Shown: positions 8,167-18,232, counted from the first letter of the stretch. The stretch: 58,585 bases of DNA from Promethearchaeota archaeon (GCA_030620005.1 JAUXAJ010000002.1:1-58585); one strand, 5' to 3'. Numbers and translations: made by a program. The notes: generated from the letters alone by a model not told the origin.

Positions 8167-8202
8167 TTTTAAATATTTTCAAAACAAATTAAACATAGGT
8201 GA
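8167..8202 (+). promoter_or_regulatory. Promoter and ribosome-binding site of the DUF362 gene
   Basis: A TATA-like TTTTAAATA is at 8167-8175, and AGGTGA at 8197-8202 lies six bases before the ATG at 8209. The spacing of TATA box to start codon leaves a short leader, as is common in archaea. Confidence 0.5.
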
Positions 8203-8208
8203 AAATTT

Positions 8209-9543
8209 ATGACAGATGTATATATTGTAGATACCAAGCAAGGAATAAAATCAGCAGTAAGTGAGCTGTTTTCTACGCTTGAAAAATCTGGAGGACCAAT
8301 TATAAAAAGCTCGAAAGAAATCTATGTTAAAGTGAACGGGATAGATTTCAAAAAGCACGCTTATACTTCTCCTGAAATGTTAGAGGCCGTCATAGAATCT
8401 CTTAAAAGTATTGGTGGAGATGTTCACGTGATGGAAAATTCTACTCAAGCTAATATGACTCGAATTGTTTTTGCAATTACTGGTTATAAAGAAATCTGCG
8501 AAAAAACAGGCGCAAAAATCATCTACTTAGACGAAGAAGATACAAAAACGTTCGAGTTCAAGGGAAAACCCTCCTCAAAAGACGACTCTAAAGGATATAA
8601 TTTAAAGACGTTTAGACTACCCGAAACGATCGTTAAAATAATGGAAAATAGGGAATCAATCACTTATATAAATCTACCAAAACTTAAGACCCATTCAATG
8701 GCGGGAGTAACGCTTGGCATTAAAAATCAATGGGGTTTTCCTCAACACGAAGACAGAGGTAAAGACCACAATTATAATTTACATTCAAAATTAGTAGATG
8801 TCTTCGAATACATCAAACCCGATATAACCATCATTGATGGGTATGGTGGAGCAACGATTCACGGGCACTATCCTCCTGAGGCTTTCGAGGATCGCCTTGT
8901 TAAACATTTCAATATCCTAATCGGAGGAAGAGATACTCTAGCAGTTGATGTTGTAGGAGCAAGAGTTTTTGGCTTAACAATTGATGATATTCCCCATTTA
9001 AAGATAGCTCATGAGCGAGGCTTGGGAGAGGGGGATTTAAGTAAAATAAATGTGATTGGAAAGGATTTAAACGATTATAAAGAAAAATACGAATGGGATT
9101 TACTCCAAGAATTTCCCGAAGATGTTAAAATTGTTAAGGGCAAGACAATGGTATGCAGGGAAGGTTGTCAGAACAATCCCTTAGCAACTTTGCAAGTATT
9201 TGCCTACGATTACCCCGATAGATTCAAAGGAGGTTGGTTCATAGTAATGGGTAAAGGACACGACGATAATTTAGTAGAACAGCTAAGAGAAGAAGGATAT
9301 ACTAAAGGTCTCGTAGCAGGTTACTGTGCAATTGATGAAGTTGGCGAAAAACTTAAGAAAGAATTTGGTAAGAGAAAAGTATTTTTTTCAGGGGATTGCA
9401 ACAATTTAGCGGAGACAGTAAAAGCGGAGCTAAAATTATGCGGGATGAACGTGTTTGATTTAATTCCAATTTCAACTGAAGAGTTAATGGCACTCATTGA
9501 TACCGCTAAAAAGCACGGTAGTAAAGCGTTAGTTGCAATTTAA
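8209..9543 (+). CDS. DUF362 domain-containing protein
   Basis: This 444-residue protein carries a DUF362 region over about the first 280 residues, recognisable from the KVNGIDF strand, the TITYINLPKLKTHSMAG-like segment and the IDGYGG and GRDTLAVDVVGARVFG motifs. The C-terminal third has CREGCQNNP near residue 313 and another Cys pair, which could bind metal, but it is not a canonical ferredoxin domain. DUF362 proteins are often found with iron-sulfur proteins and their reaction is not established. It stands alone with its own promoter and ends in TAA TAA TAG. Confidence 0.82.
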   Translation: MTDVYIVDTKQGIKSAVSELFSTLEKSGGPIIKSSKEIYVKVNGIDFKKHAYTSPEMLEAVIESLKSIGGDVHVMENSTQANMTRIVFAITGYKEICEKTGAKIIYLDEEDTKTFEFKGKPSSKDDSKGYNLKTFRLPETIVKIMENRESITYINLPKLKTHSMAGVTLGIKNQWGFPQHEDRGKDHNYNLHSKLVDVFEYIKPDITIIDGYGGATIHGHYPPEAFEDRLVKHFNILIGGRDTLAVDVVGARVFGLTIDDIPHLKIAHERGLGEGDLSKINVIGKDLNDYKEKYEWDLLQEFPEDVKIVKGKTMVCREGCQNNPLATLQVFAYDYPDRFKGGWFIVMGKGHDDNLVEQLREEGYTKGLVAGYCAIDEVGEKLKKEFGKRKVFFSGDCNNLAETVKAELKLCGMNVFDLIPISTEELMALIDTAKKHGSKALVAI

Positions 9544-9721
9544 TAATAGGAAAAGTTAATTGAATTAATTCAAACAGCCCAAGATCGTGGAAATATGTCA
9601 TGGATTCTTGTATTGTTTTAACAATTTTTATAATTTTTTTTATTTTTTTAACACAATATTTTAATTGATCAGATTTTACAAAAAAGAAGTTTAATATTCA
9701 CTTTAATCATTAAATTAATAG

Positions 9722-10462
9722 ATGGAACTAAAATCAAAATTCATCGAAATTAAACAATTCTTATCAATTTCGAACGATAATAAGGAATTAGAGCAATGCC
9801 TTAGCAAGTATCATTTTTCGGATTATACAACAGATCAAATATTAGATATAATTCTAAAGTTCGTAAACTATTTTTCCATGTTTAAAGAGCTAACACCCTT
9901 CATGAATTCTGTATATAATTGTATTAATAATACTCTTGATAGCTTTAACATAGACTCCCTTCATGACTTTGAAGACCTATTTATTAAGAACGCCCTATTG
10001 CATTTTATTCAAGAGTATCTCAATCATGCGAACATATCGCAGAAAGCCCAAGTTTTAAATGTATTGGCAGATTCATTGGAAAAGCTCCAAGCTCAACCTT
10101 TAATTATTAATCTTGGACTGATGCTTAAACCAATGTATCAAGATCAAGATTATTTGAACAAAAGACAATTACTTGAAGAAGTTGAGGTTGAATACATTCT
10201 CAATGCTAAAGACGAAATGGAAATAAAGCAGCAAATAGATCAATGGTTAAATGTTCAAAATTTTGATATTAACGATCAAATCGAATTGGAAAGAGGTTTA
10301 ATGGAAGAATTCGACAGAATAATTTCTGACTTTAAAGTTTCAAGAGAAAGTGAAAAATACAAAAATTTATTAAAGGAAGCAATGGAAATGTTAGCATTGA
10401 AACTCACGTTTTTAAGTCTAATGGAAGTAGATGATTCCGTTGATCCAATGCGTATAAAATGA
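9722..10462 (+). CDS. Hypothetical protein, 246 residues, all-helical
   Basis: I do not recognise a family. The protein is acidic and appears wholly helical, with no membrane span, signal peptide or metal motif. Segments such as ILNAKDEMEIKQQIDQWLNV suggest amphipathic helices. It has its own upstream AT-rich leader and starts at ATG. The next gene, encoding the coiled-coil repeat protein, follows after about 160 bases on the same strand; a shared function is possible but not shown. Confidence 0.6.
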   Translation: MELKSKFIEIKQFLSISNDNKELEQCLSKYHFSDYTTDQILDIILKFVNYFSMFKELTPFMNSVYNCINNTLDSFNIDSLHDFEDLFIKNALLHFIQEYLNHANISQKAQVLNVLADSLEKLQAQPLIINLGLMLKPMYQDQDYLNKRQLLEEVEVEYILNAKDEMEIKQQIDQWLNVQNFDINDQIELERGLMEEFDRIISDFKVSRESEKYKNLLKEAMEMLALKLTFLSLMEVDDSVDPMRIK

Positions 10463-10620
10463 ATGCAATCTTTGAAAAATGTAGTAAAATTTCAATTATT
10501 CAACTTCTAAATTAATCATAATTAATTTTTTATTATTCAGTCTATCTACTGATAAATAATTTATTATAGGTGGATATCGATAGTAGTATTAAGAATATTT
10601 TTTTTCTGAATGTGAGTAGA

Positions 10621-11469
10621 ATGAATGAAAAGGAAGAAAAATTAACTCCTGAAGATATAGAAAAACAAAAGAAAATAGTTGGCGATATATACGAGAAAGA
10701 AAAACTCGTGAGATTAGAATACTTAAAAAATTTCGAAGAAGAAAGAATAAGATCCATGGATGAAAGCAAGGATAAAATTTCAGATTTAATCTCTGAAAAA
10801 AGTTTCATAAGAGAAAAAATTAGAGATCACGATCTTAAAAGAATGGAAATTAAGCCCGAGAAGGAAAAGATTTCAGAAGTTATCAGCAAATCCGTTAAAG
10901 AAAAAGCCTTTTTTATCGAGCAAAAGAGACAGGAAAGTGAGAAAATTCAAGAAATTGGCGAAAACGTTGATGTGAAGAAGATTGGAGAAAAAATTAAAGA
11001 TAAAGTAGGAGAAAAAGCCTTTATGATTGCTCGGCAAAAGGACCAAGCTTCAAAAATGAAAGATATCCATCCTGATCTTATTTCTTCGAAAAAAAAAATT
11101 AGAGAAACAATTGAAGAAAAGAGTTTTTTAATTGAAAAGAAGAAAGAGCGAGACGCTCAATTGCGAGAGTTAAAACCCGATATCGAGAAGTCTGCTGGCG
11201 CAATCAGCCAATCCGTTGGAGAGAAAGCGTTCATGATGGACAAAAAGAAAGAGCAAGACGCTCAATTGCGAGAGTTGAAACCCGATATCGAGAAATCCGC
11301 TCAAGCCATAAATAAAGATATTGGAATGAAAGCATTTCATGTGGAGAAAATAAAGGAGCGCGATTCTCTACGAAGAGAAATTAAGCCTAACATAAAGGAA
11401 GTTGGTGAAAAACTAGAATCCGAAATTGAAAAAATTGAAAAAAAAAAAGCAAAGGGAAACCAAGACTGA
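10621..11469 (+). CDS. Protein built of six 35-residue helical repeats
   Basis: From about residue 60 the protein consists of six units of 35 residues (one of 37), each starting with [EM]K[AS]F. The units begin EKSFIREK, EKAFFIEQ, EKAFMIAR, EKSFLIEK, EKAFMMDK and MKAFHVEK. Thirty-five residues equal five heptads, which fits a long coiled coil or helical rod. Units four and five share RDAQLRELKPDIEKSA or a close variant, and their DNA is nearly identical at 105-bp spacing, so the array has expanded recently. I chose ATG 10621, preceded by GTGAG; an in-frame GTG at 10570 would add 17 residues. No membrane span is seen. A scaffold or filament role is possible but unproven. Confidence 0.75.
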   Translation: MNEKEEKLTPEDIEKQKKIVGDIYEKEKLVRLEYLKNFEEERIRSMDESKDKISDLISEKSFIREKIRDHDLKRMEIKPEKEKISEVISKSVKEKAFFIEQKRQESEKIQEIGENVDVKKIGEKIKDKVGEKAFMIARQKDQASKMKDIHPDLISSKKKIRETIEEKSFLIEKKKERDAQLRELKPDIEKSAGAISQSVGEKAFMMDKKKEQDAQLRELKPDIEKSAQAINKDIGMKAFHVEKIKERDSLRREIKPNIKEVGEKLESEIEKIEKKKAKGNQD

Positions 11470-11760
11470 TAATGTGTCGTGGTTATAGCTACTAAAAAGA
11501 AGAAATAATAAATCTTAAAATTCACAAAATTTCTTGAATTTATTGCTTTAAATCGCCTCTAAGAACATGTCAATAGGATTATAATTCAAGCAAGCAAATT
11601 ATAAATTAACATTAAAGAAAAACTTAAAATTTTTTTTAAAACAAAAAGTAAAAAAATATTAGTTAATATTAAAATTAAAAAACAAATACTAAATATTAAA
11701 AAAATTATTTACTAATATATTAAACAATAACTAATAATTAATCCAAATTAATTGATTATT

Positions 11761-12225
11761 ATGGAACCTGAGAACAACAACCAAAAGAAAAAAATTTCAG
11801 TAGGTATGATTATATCAAATGAAGTATTACACAATAATCCAGTTTTTCCTAAAGAAATTAAAGGAGAAATTTTAAACACTCCATATTATTTGTTAATCTT
11901 CATTTCTCGAGAAGATGTTGTAAAAATAAGTTGTTTTCCAACAAAAAAGAACAACATTAAGAAAATTCTGATTAAATTGAAAGAATTTTCTCCAGATCTT
12001 GTTAAAGGCATATCTAATGTATTGAACGAACTTAATTTAAGTAAAGATATCTTGCACACTACGGGTTTATGCTATGAAATGGAAAATTGCTTTTACGAGA
12101 CATATTTAACTGGGGACACGATAGAAAGTGGGGTCACTGATGTTGATAATATAAAAGAAAAATTTATGGCCGTGGAAAAAGTAGTAACTGTTTTAATTGA
12201 AGATATTCCAACTTTCACGAAATAG
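11761..12225 (+). CDS. Hypothetical protein, 154 residues
   Basis: I do not recognise this family. It looks like a soluble alpha/beta protein: a hydrophobic strand YYLLIFIS, a helical middle (KKILIKLKEFSPDLVKGI) and the segment ILHTTGLCYEMENCFYE with two cysteines. That layout slightly recalls ACT-like regulatory domains, but this is a guess. The start is taken at ATG 11761 rather than the in-frame TTG nine bases earlier. A long AT-rich gap lies upstream. It precedes a small zinc protein gene on the same strand. Confidence 0.6.
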   Translation: MEPENNNQKKKISVGMIISNEVLHNNPVFPKEIKGEILNTPYYLLIFISREDVVKISCFPTKKNNIKKILIKLKEFSPDLVKGISNVLNELNLSKDILHTTGLCYEMENCFYETYLTGDTIESGVTDVDNIKEKFMAVEKVVTVLIEDIPTFTK

Positions 12226-12285
12226 CTAATATTTAAGTTGCCTTGCTAAAAAAAATGAGTGCTTTCATAATACTTCAATAAAAAA

Positions 12286-12507
12286 ATGTGGTTGATTAAA
12301 ATAAGCGATGATAGAACCCCTCCTCCACCTGTAATGCCTCCTACATTAAAAAAAAAGGATAACTTTTGTTTATTTCATAAAGGCAAAATTAAAGGAAAAG
12401 TATACACTTGTCCTAGATGTAAAACTCAATATTGCATGAAATGTGCCGTAAAAGCTAGGGATGCTCAAAAGTATTGCGTAAAATGTAAACAATTAATTTT
12501 AATTTAA
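12286..12507 (+). CDS. Small two-zinc treble-clef/FYVE-spaced protein
   Basis: This 73-residue protein has a short Pro-rich start (PPPPVMPP) followed by eight candidate metal ligands. Their spacing is C-x2-H-x10-C-x2-C-x4-C-x2-C-x10-C-x2-C, from CLFH through CPRC and CMKC to CVKC. The x2-x4-x2 core spacing is that of FYVE-like double-zinc cross-brace folds and also resembles small RING-like proteins. The same spacing, with Cys in place of His, occurs in the membrane protein at 36879-37283. Asgard genomes encode small RING-type proteins linked to a ubiquitin system, so a ligase or membrane-adaptor role is conceivable; neither is shown. Confidence 0.7.
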   Translation: MWLIKISDDRTPPPPVMPPTLKKKDNFCLFHKGKIKGKVYTCPRCKTQYCMKCAVKARDAQKYCVKCKQLILI

Positions 12508-12532
12508 ATTCTTTCGGGATTATTATATTTTT

Positions 12533-12895
12533 TTACTGCTCTTTTACCTTTTTAATCGAACTTATTGCTCGCCAAGTTTTCCAGAATATCAGCCACAAAA
12601 TGATAAAGATAAACAATGTTGTCAAAAAAGTGTACCCTCCAATAAATAGATCAACCAACAACATGAATGGGATTCCTGCCATGGAAAATCCGATAATGTA
12701 ACCATAACCCCAAATTCTATTTTTTAAGGCGATGATTACTCCTGGAACTATAGTAGTGAAAATTATTGACAAATAAGATAAAACTGCCATTGAATCCAAG
12801 ATGCATGACATGTTAATCCATGATATGATTGAACCAGTTAACATCCAAAAAATTGTCCAAATATCAAATTTGAACTCACGCTCTTTATTTTCCAA
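12533..12895 (-). CDS. Small integral membrane protein, 120 residues
   Basis: The protein has three to four hydrophobic segments: one around residues 13-35, one around 37-57, one around 65-85 and a last one, TTLFIFIILWLIFWKTW, near 92-108. It has charged ends and no metal or catalytic motif. I do not recognise a family. It converges on the zinc protein gene with only 25 bases between the stops. Confidence 0.6.
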   Translation of the reverse strand: MENKEREFKFDIWTIFWMLTGSIISWINMSCILDSMAVLSYLSIIFTTIVPGVIIALKNRIWGYGYIIGFSMAGIPFMLLVDLFIGGYTFLTTLFIFIILWLIFWKTWRAISSIKKVKEQ

Positions 12896-13194
12896 TATTA
12901 CCTTCCTATTTCCCTTTTATTAACGAAATTTTACTAGTAAATCTTGTTGTTTTCTTTTGATAAGTAATGATTTTGAATACTTAAAGCATTTGATAATTTA
13001 TTTGGTGAAAAATAAGAACAGATTATTATTAAAAAAAAATGAATATAAACATGATTCATATATATCTTAAGATAAAGATTTAAATTGTTTCTCAAATATT
13101 TAATATCTGATATTTAATACAAAAACAAAAATTGATTATTAGATAGAATCTAATAAAAATTTAAAAAATAAAATAGGATAAATCTTCAAAAAAA

Positions 13195-13350
13195 TGACTC
13201 CTACCACGCCCTGGATGCGGGATTTGTTAAAATACCAATTCTCGCCAGAATTTTGTCTTTTGGTTAGTGTAAAATTTTTTACACTCTGATTTCGCCCTCC
13301 TCCTCCTATTTTATTTTGACCTTTTCTTTAGGTCTTGTTGGTAGGAGTCA
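13195..13350. other. 156-bp inverted-repeat-bounded structured element (MITE or RNA)
   Basis: TGACTCCTACCA at 13195-13206 is matched by its exact reverse complement TGGTAGGAGTCA at 13339-13350. Inside lie three further perfect inverted repeats: AATTCT/AGAATT at 13237-13252 with a CGCC loop, AGTGTAAAA/TTTTACACT at 13266-13285, and GACCT/AGGTC at 13318-13334. No reading frame fits. The arrangement could be a miniature inverted-repeat element or a structured RNA with a closing stem and three internal hairpins. No target-site duplication is seen at the ends. Confidence 0.55.
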
Positions 13351-13351
13351 C

Positions 13352-13426
13352 CCTTTTCGGAAATAGATTGAGTCATCTTTTTCGGAAACAGATTGAGTCA
13401 TCCTTTTCGGAAACAGATTGAGTCAT
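13352..13426. repeat. Three tandem 25-bp repeats
   Basis: Units lie at 13352-13376, 13377-13401 and 13402-13426. They share the core TTTTCGGAAACAGATTGAGT with one or two substitutions per unit. They begin one base after the inverted-repeat element. There are no spacers, so this is not a CRISPR array. The TTGAGTCA string recurs just before the start of the Tes-like gene at 13727-13734. Confidence 0.8.
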
Positions 13427-13735
13427 GGTAAATCTTTGAGTATATCGCTTACATCAAGGTTTTTACAGCAAATTTTTACGAAAGTCTAATCTTAAAAGTC
13501 TTTTCCAAATATCAAAATGTATTATTAAAATTATTCCCTTTTTTTAATAAATTTATGGAATTAATTATATTGACAGCAACATTAGATGTCCATGCTATAA
13601 AACACAAATTTGAGTTTATACTTAAAAATTATAATATTTCTAACAATATTTTATATTGGATTATTTTTATATTGGATTGAGATTTATTTGTTTAAATAAA
13701 AAAACATTAAACTAAAAACTTATAAATTGAGTCAC
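13427..13735. other. AT-rich gap before the Tes-like gene
   Basis: I see no gene here on either strand. The stretch is AT-rich, contains a duplicated TATATTGGATT near 13652-13679, and presumably holds the promoter of the radical SAM gene. Confidence 0.4.
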
Positions 13736-15436
13736 ATGACTGAAGAAATCATTCGAACAACTACCAGTCTTTGCCCAGAATGCTTGAAGCAAATCCCAGC
13801 AGAAATATATGTCGATCCTGAGAAAAACTGGGTAATGATGAGAAAAACGTGCGAAGAACACGAGACTTTCTACGATAAAATTTCTATCGACCCAGATGAT
13901 TATAAATGGTCTCAGACTTTCACGGACGAGATTGGTTCCACCGTAAACATTACGACTAAACCAGAATATTGCTCTTCGGGATTTAAACCAGTAAAAAATG
14001 GGTGTCCTTACGATTGTGGACTGTGCGAAAATCACCAAAGTTCTCCCTGTATCTGCGTGATAGATGTAACTAACAGGTGTAATCTTACTTGCCCAATCTG
14101 CTTTGCTAATGCTTCGGCTAAGGGTTATGTCGTAGAACCTACGTTCGACCAGATAGTTCAAATAATGGAATACTTCCGGTCCATGAAGCCTATATCCTCT
14201 GCATTGCTCCAACTCTCTGGTGGAGAACCAACCATGAGGCTTGATCTCCCCGCAATCATTTGCAAGGGAAAAGAACTTGGCTTTGTTGAAGTCATGCTCA
14301 CAACTAACGGCGTGAAATTGGGAAAATCCTTAGAATATTGCAAAGAATTAGTAGATGCAGGAATGGACGCGCTATATTTACAATTCGACGTGACAGACGA
14401 TCCTGGAGTGTGGAAAAAGATACGAGGCGTTAATCTTTGGCCTTTAAAGAAAAAGGTTATTGAAAATTGCCGAAAAATTGGATTTAAAGGTATCATGCTC
14501 GTCCCAGTGATCGCTAAAGGTGTGAACGACCACTAAGTTGGACCGATCATGGATTTTGCGAAAAATAACGCCGATATTGTTGCTGGCGTCGTTTTCCAAC
14601 CGGTAGCGCTAGTTGGTCGAATTAATTACGAAGAGTTAATGGACTTGAGATATACAACTTCTGATTTGAAACGCGATATTAATAAACACACAAATAACGC
14701 TATCACCAAGTTCTATCCAATAGCTACTACTGCGAAATTAACGAAATTACTCGCATGGTTTGACGACCAACCCGCCTTTGCGATGTTGAGTCATAAAGAC
14801 TGCGGCTTCGCTACTATCTTAATTGTCAACTCTAAGAACGAGTGGGAACCATTAGAGAACTTTTTTGACGGCGTAGGCTTAGTTAAATGGGCAAATAAAG
14901 TTTACGACATGGTTTCTAATAAAGAAGTACCAAAACCCACTGGTTTACTGGGAAGCATCAATTTAAAGGATTATGGAGTAATTGCTGAAACTGTCGGAAA
15001 ATTTATCGATGATATAACTAATCTAGGTTATCGACAAATGATGAAGGCTTATTTCTTCGCTGGCATGTTAAAGTACATTAAAAATCCGCAGAAAATCTTT
15101 ACCAGCAAGACTTATCAGTCGTTTGTTAAGTTAGTGTTCAGACCAAACTTCGCTTCTGCAGAAGGTTTCTTACAAACTAAGAATCTGCTGATATCAGCTA
15201 TGCATTTTCAAGATGCATATAACTTCGACTTAGAAAGAGTTTGTCAGTGTCTTGTACACTACGGTGTAATTGATCCAGATGACCCAAGTAAAGTGAGGGA
15301 GATACCTTTTTGCTCGTATAACACGATCCATAGGCCTATCATAGAAAAAGCACTTGCTCTCCAAGACGCTAAAGCAGAGAAACCGGAAGTCATTCAGGGC
15401 AAAATCGAAAGTTATCTCGAATCTATAAAAGAGTAG
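13736..15436 (+). CDS. tes: Tetraether synthase-like radical SAM protein, interrupted by one in-frame TAA
   Basis: The frame from ATG 13736 to TAG 15436 encodes 565 residues but has TAA at 14534-14536, after KGVNDH and before VGPIMDFAKN. The N-terminal part has a CPEC pair, a CPYDCGLC motif and the radical SAM cysteines in CNLTCPICFA. The C-terminal part ends with CLVHYGVIDP and IPFCSYNTIH. This whole layout is that of the MJ0619/Tes group (COG1964), which joins archaeol chains into membrane-spanning tetraethers. Related proteins continue through the interrupted site, where Gln (CAA) would need one C-to-T change. Both halves lack other defects, so the stop is recent, read through, or a consensus error. 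An upstream TTG (13727) is a less likely start. A T-rich terminator follows. Confidence 0.85.
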
Positions 15437-15441
15437 ATTGG

Positions 15442-15480
15442 TTTTTTTTTTTTTGTTCTTGTCTTTTTTTTATGTTTTTT
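15442..15480 (+). terminator. T-rich transcription terminator of the Tes-like gene
   Basis: Runs of 13 (15442-15454), 7 and 6 T residues follow the stop codon directly. Archaeal RNA polymerase terminates at such T-runs without needing a hairpin. The gene on the other strand starts its 3' end shortly after. Confidence 0.6.
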
Positions 15481-15505
15481 TCTTGTTAATCGTAATATTA
15501 AATCT

Positions 15506-15802
15506 TTATATTATACGGTATTTTTGAATGAATTTACGAAGTTCTTCCGTCCATTTATCGCCATGTTCTGATACAATGGAGTAATATTCATTAAAAACTT
15601 TACCTCTTTCTTCGTATAATTTCATTAATAAATCTGCATCTTCCTGTGAATCTCCTCTTGAAGCCTCAAGTTCCTTCAACCTTTCTTCCAAATTTCTCCC
15701 TTTTTCCCATAAATTATCAAGAAGACTCTTATTTTTTTTAAAAAAAGTCTCTTGAATGCTCTTTAAGCGTACTATATCTCTTTCTAACTTCGATACAGGC
15801 AA
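15506..15802 (-). CDS. Hypothetical coiled-coil protein, 98 residues
   Basis: The protein is almost wholly helical, with heptad-like spacing from LERDIVRLKSIQETF to LEERLKELEAS, and ends in a short basic tail. I do not recognise it. It starts at TTG, preceded by GAGG at a suitable distance, because no in-frame ATG is near. It lies downstream of the TraB-like gene on the same strand after about 185 bases. Confidence 0.5.
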   Translation of the reverse strand: MPVSKLERDIVRLKSIQETFFKKNKSLLDNLWEKGRNLEERLKELEASRGDSQEDADLLMKLYEERGKVFNEYYSIVSEHGDKWTEELRKFIQKYRII

Positions 15803-15987
15803 AGTTATGTCCTCTTTCTTTATTTGTTTTTCTCATGTCTATAATAAAAAAACTCACATAAAAATTATTTTATATTATCCTCAATGATATAATTTTCATA
15901 CATATAAGAGCCCAAGTAATTAGTACGATCATTTTTTTTAAAATTCTTATTTTAATTTTTGCAATTTCTTTTAATAATACTGCTCTA

Positions 15988-18000
15988 TTACCTGTTTAAA
16001 AATATATATTCGTGAGCTATTTTTCTTTTATTCTTTCCTGCAAGAATATGGATGTGTTTAATGGTTTTGAGAGATTCTTGGCTAAAATTGTCAATAGGAA
16101 TATACACGATTTCCCTATTTTTAACACCTGCTAGTGAATAAAAATACTTCCTTGGGGGTTCTTCTGCCAAATAAGCGATATAACGCTCACGGGAGAAAAT
16201 TATGCCTGCTTTTAGAAGTCTTTCGGCTTTATTCTTCACATCTCTATATTCGTAATCCATATATGAACTGAAAACTTCCCGCAACGATCGAGGTGGAAAA
16301 AGGGATAATACGCCTCCAATTTCCACGTGTGAGATTCCGGGTCCAATCAGATAATCTCCTGGATTAGTAGCATAAAACGCCATGTCGCTTTCTTTGTCGT
16401 GCTCTGCCCACCAAGTTAATTTATAAGGGTAAATTTCTTTTTTTCCATCGTCTTTATCAAAAATAACAACAAGCGTGTCAATTTTACCTCGTACTTGTTG
16501 TTCGTTTCGCACGTAGATTTTTTTCTTGAACGCCCAGTTCCTAATGGTCTCTTTTATGGCAATTCCGTCCATTAAACTGGATTTAAACTCTTCGATTTTG
16601 ATGCGTTGATTTTTTAAATTTTTTATTGCTTTTTTTCGAATATAAGCGAAGTAATCTTCTTCCACTATATCTTCTGGCGGATAAGATACAGTTTCCCACT
16701 TTCCTTGTTCCCATTCATTTCTCCAGTGTCCTTCGTACTCTTCTCGTGATCTCTTCTTTAATGGTACTTCCCTTTCTCTTCCATAATCGTAAGGATGGCG
16801 CCTTCTTAATTTTATATACCTTCCATCAGGATCGTAACCTCCTTCCCTGCTTAACTTCAAAGTTTCGTATTTATCGCTTTCATCGTCGTGAGGGTATTTA
16901 CACGCTCTTTCCATCACTTTCCACGCATAATCGTCGTCTACAATATTTTTTGAAGAGACTAATAGGGTGTATAAATTAGGTAACAATCGATTTTCGGTTA
17001 AAGATAAATTTCTTGCATATTAAAACAGAGCTTTTAACTTGTGTAGATCTAAAAACTCCTTAAACTCTTTTTCATATTCTCGCTTTGCTTTTATAACGAT
17101 TGTATTCACGTGATCAATTTTATCATACGAATCTAACGCTTTAAATAAGTCATCTGGCGCTTCAAACTCTTCCATGCGATCTTTTGAGTAATGATCTCTA
17201 AATTTTACCCATTTATACGCGTGATAAGGTAATTCCTTTAAGAGAAATCTCGCATTTGAACTCTTGATATTATATATTTTCGAATACTTGTGAGGAACGA
17301 GTTCTATTTCAACATCTTGAATCTTTTCCGGGCTTTCTAAGTAATATTTAATGCTTTCCCAGTGAGCCATTCCAACAACGAAGAGAATTCTATGGTATAT
17401 GGGCATCATCTTGAGCAAATGACTCGCCATGTATTTCTCTCGTAACACATCTTTCTCTAAGAACTCGTGCGCTTCTTCTGAATTATCTTCTTTCTGAGAT
17501 TCTAATAAATCTTCTAGTTTTATTTTATCCCGAATTTGTTGTTTTCTGGAGAAAAATTCATTTTTAAAGGTTCCAGAAACTTTTTCGTAAAACAGGGATA
17601 ATCCAATTTCATTTACAGCATAATCATCCGGAAGTCTAACGCTCGGTGGCTCGTAACCTTTTACGGACAAATCAATGAACTCTACTGGGACATTGTATTC
17701 CATTCCAAGTCTTATTCCTTCTATTATACTGTCGTCTGGCGAAATTGGAATAAAGTCTAATCTTTTTGGATTTAGAGAATCAGCATAGCCTATCAGAGAA
17801 AGAAAGGGTAACCGTTTAATTGCTTCCATTATCTCGTTTCTAATGTTATTAGGTAATTCTACCGCAATTACATCTGGAAATACTTTAAAAAAAGCAGTAC
17901 GAACCATTTTAGCAAATTCTATCCTCGAATGGAAAGTTGGAATGACATAAATGTTCTTGTATCTTATATAAGGGTTTTTTTCCATGGTAATCTTATTCAA
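15988..18000 (-). CDS. TraB/TIKI-superfamily-like protein with long C-terminal part, interrupted by one in-frame TAA
   Basis: Two open stretches (17020-18000, 326 aa, and 15988-16986, 332 aa) lie in the same frame, separated only by TAA 17020-17022 and ten open codons. The N-terminal part has TFHSR, PDVIAVELP and, after a helical insert, REKYMASHLL and LFVVGMAHW. These are the conserved spots of the TraB/EreA/ChaN-like (TIKI) superfamily of putative metal-dependent hydrolases. Sequence across the stop (KALF, stop, YARNLSLTENRLLPNLY) reads as one continuous protein of about 670 residues. The C-terminal part has VDDDYAW but no family I can name. An independent start for the second half would have to be TTG 16986. 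One C-to-T change from CAA would explain the stop. A MoxR ATPase gene lies about 1.5 kb upstream on the same strand. Confidence 0.65.
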
Positions 18001-18232
18001 AATCGTGTAAATGTGGTTAAATATAATTATTAGAAATGTATTTCATTATATTCGTCGAATTGACCTAATAAATATTTTTTCGTTTGGAATTTAGCTTGAA
18101 AAATCTATAGGTTTATTATTAATCTTAATAATTATTTTAATTATAAAAAAGATTTAAAATATGCATTAAAAATTGATGCTTAAAAATGATTATTAAAGAG
18201 AATTCTCAACAAAAAAAAATGGGGAAAATAAA

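Noticed and set aside
13352..13426. CRISPR array
   Set aside because: Three 25-bp units are directly adjacent with no spacers, and no cas gene is present in the window.
13712..14212. 166-residue minus-strand frame opposite the Tes-like gene
   Set aside because: It is antisense to the conserved radical SAM region and has no coherent domain.
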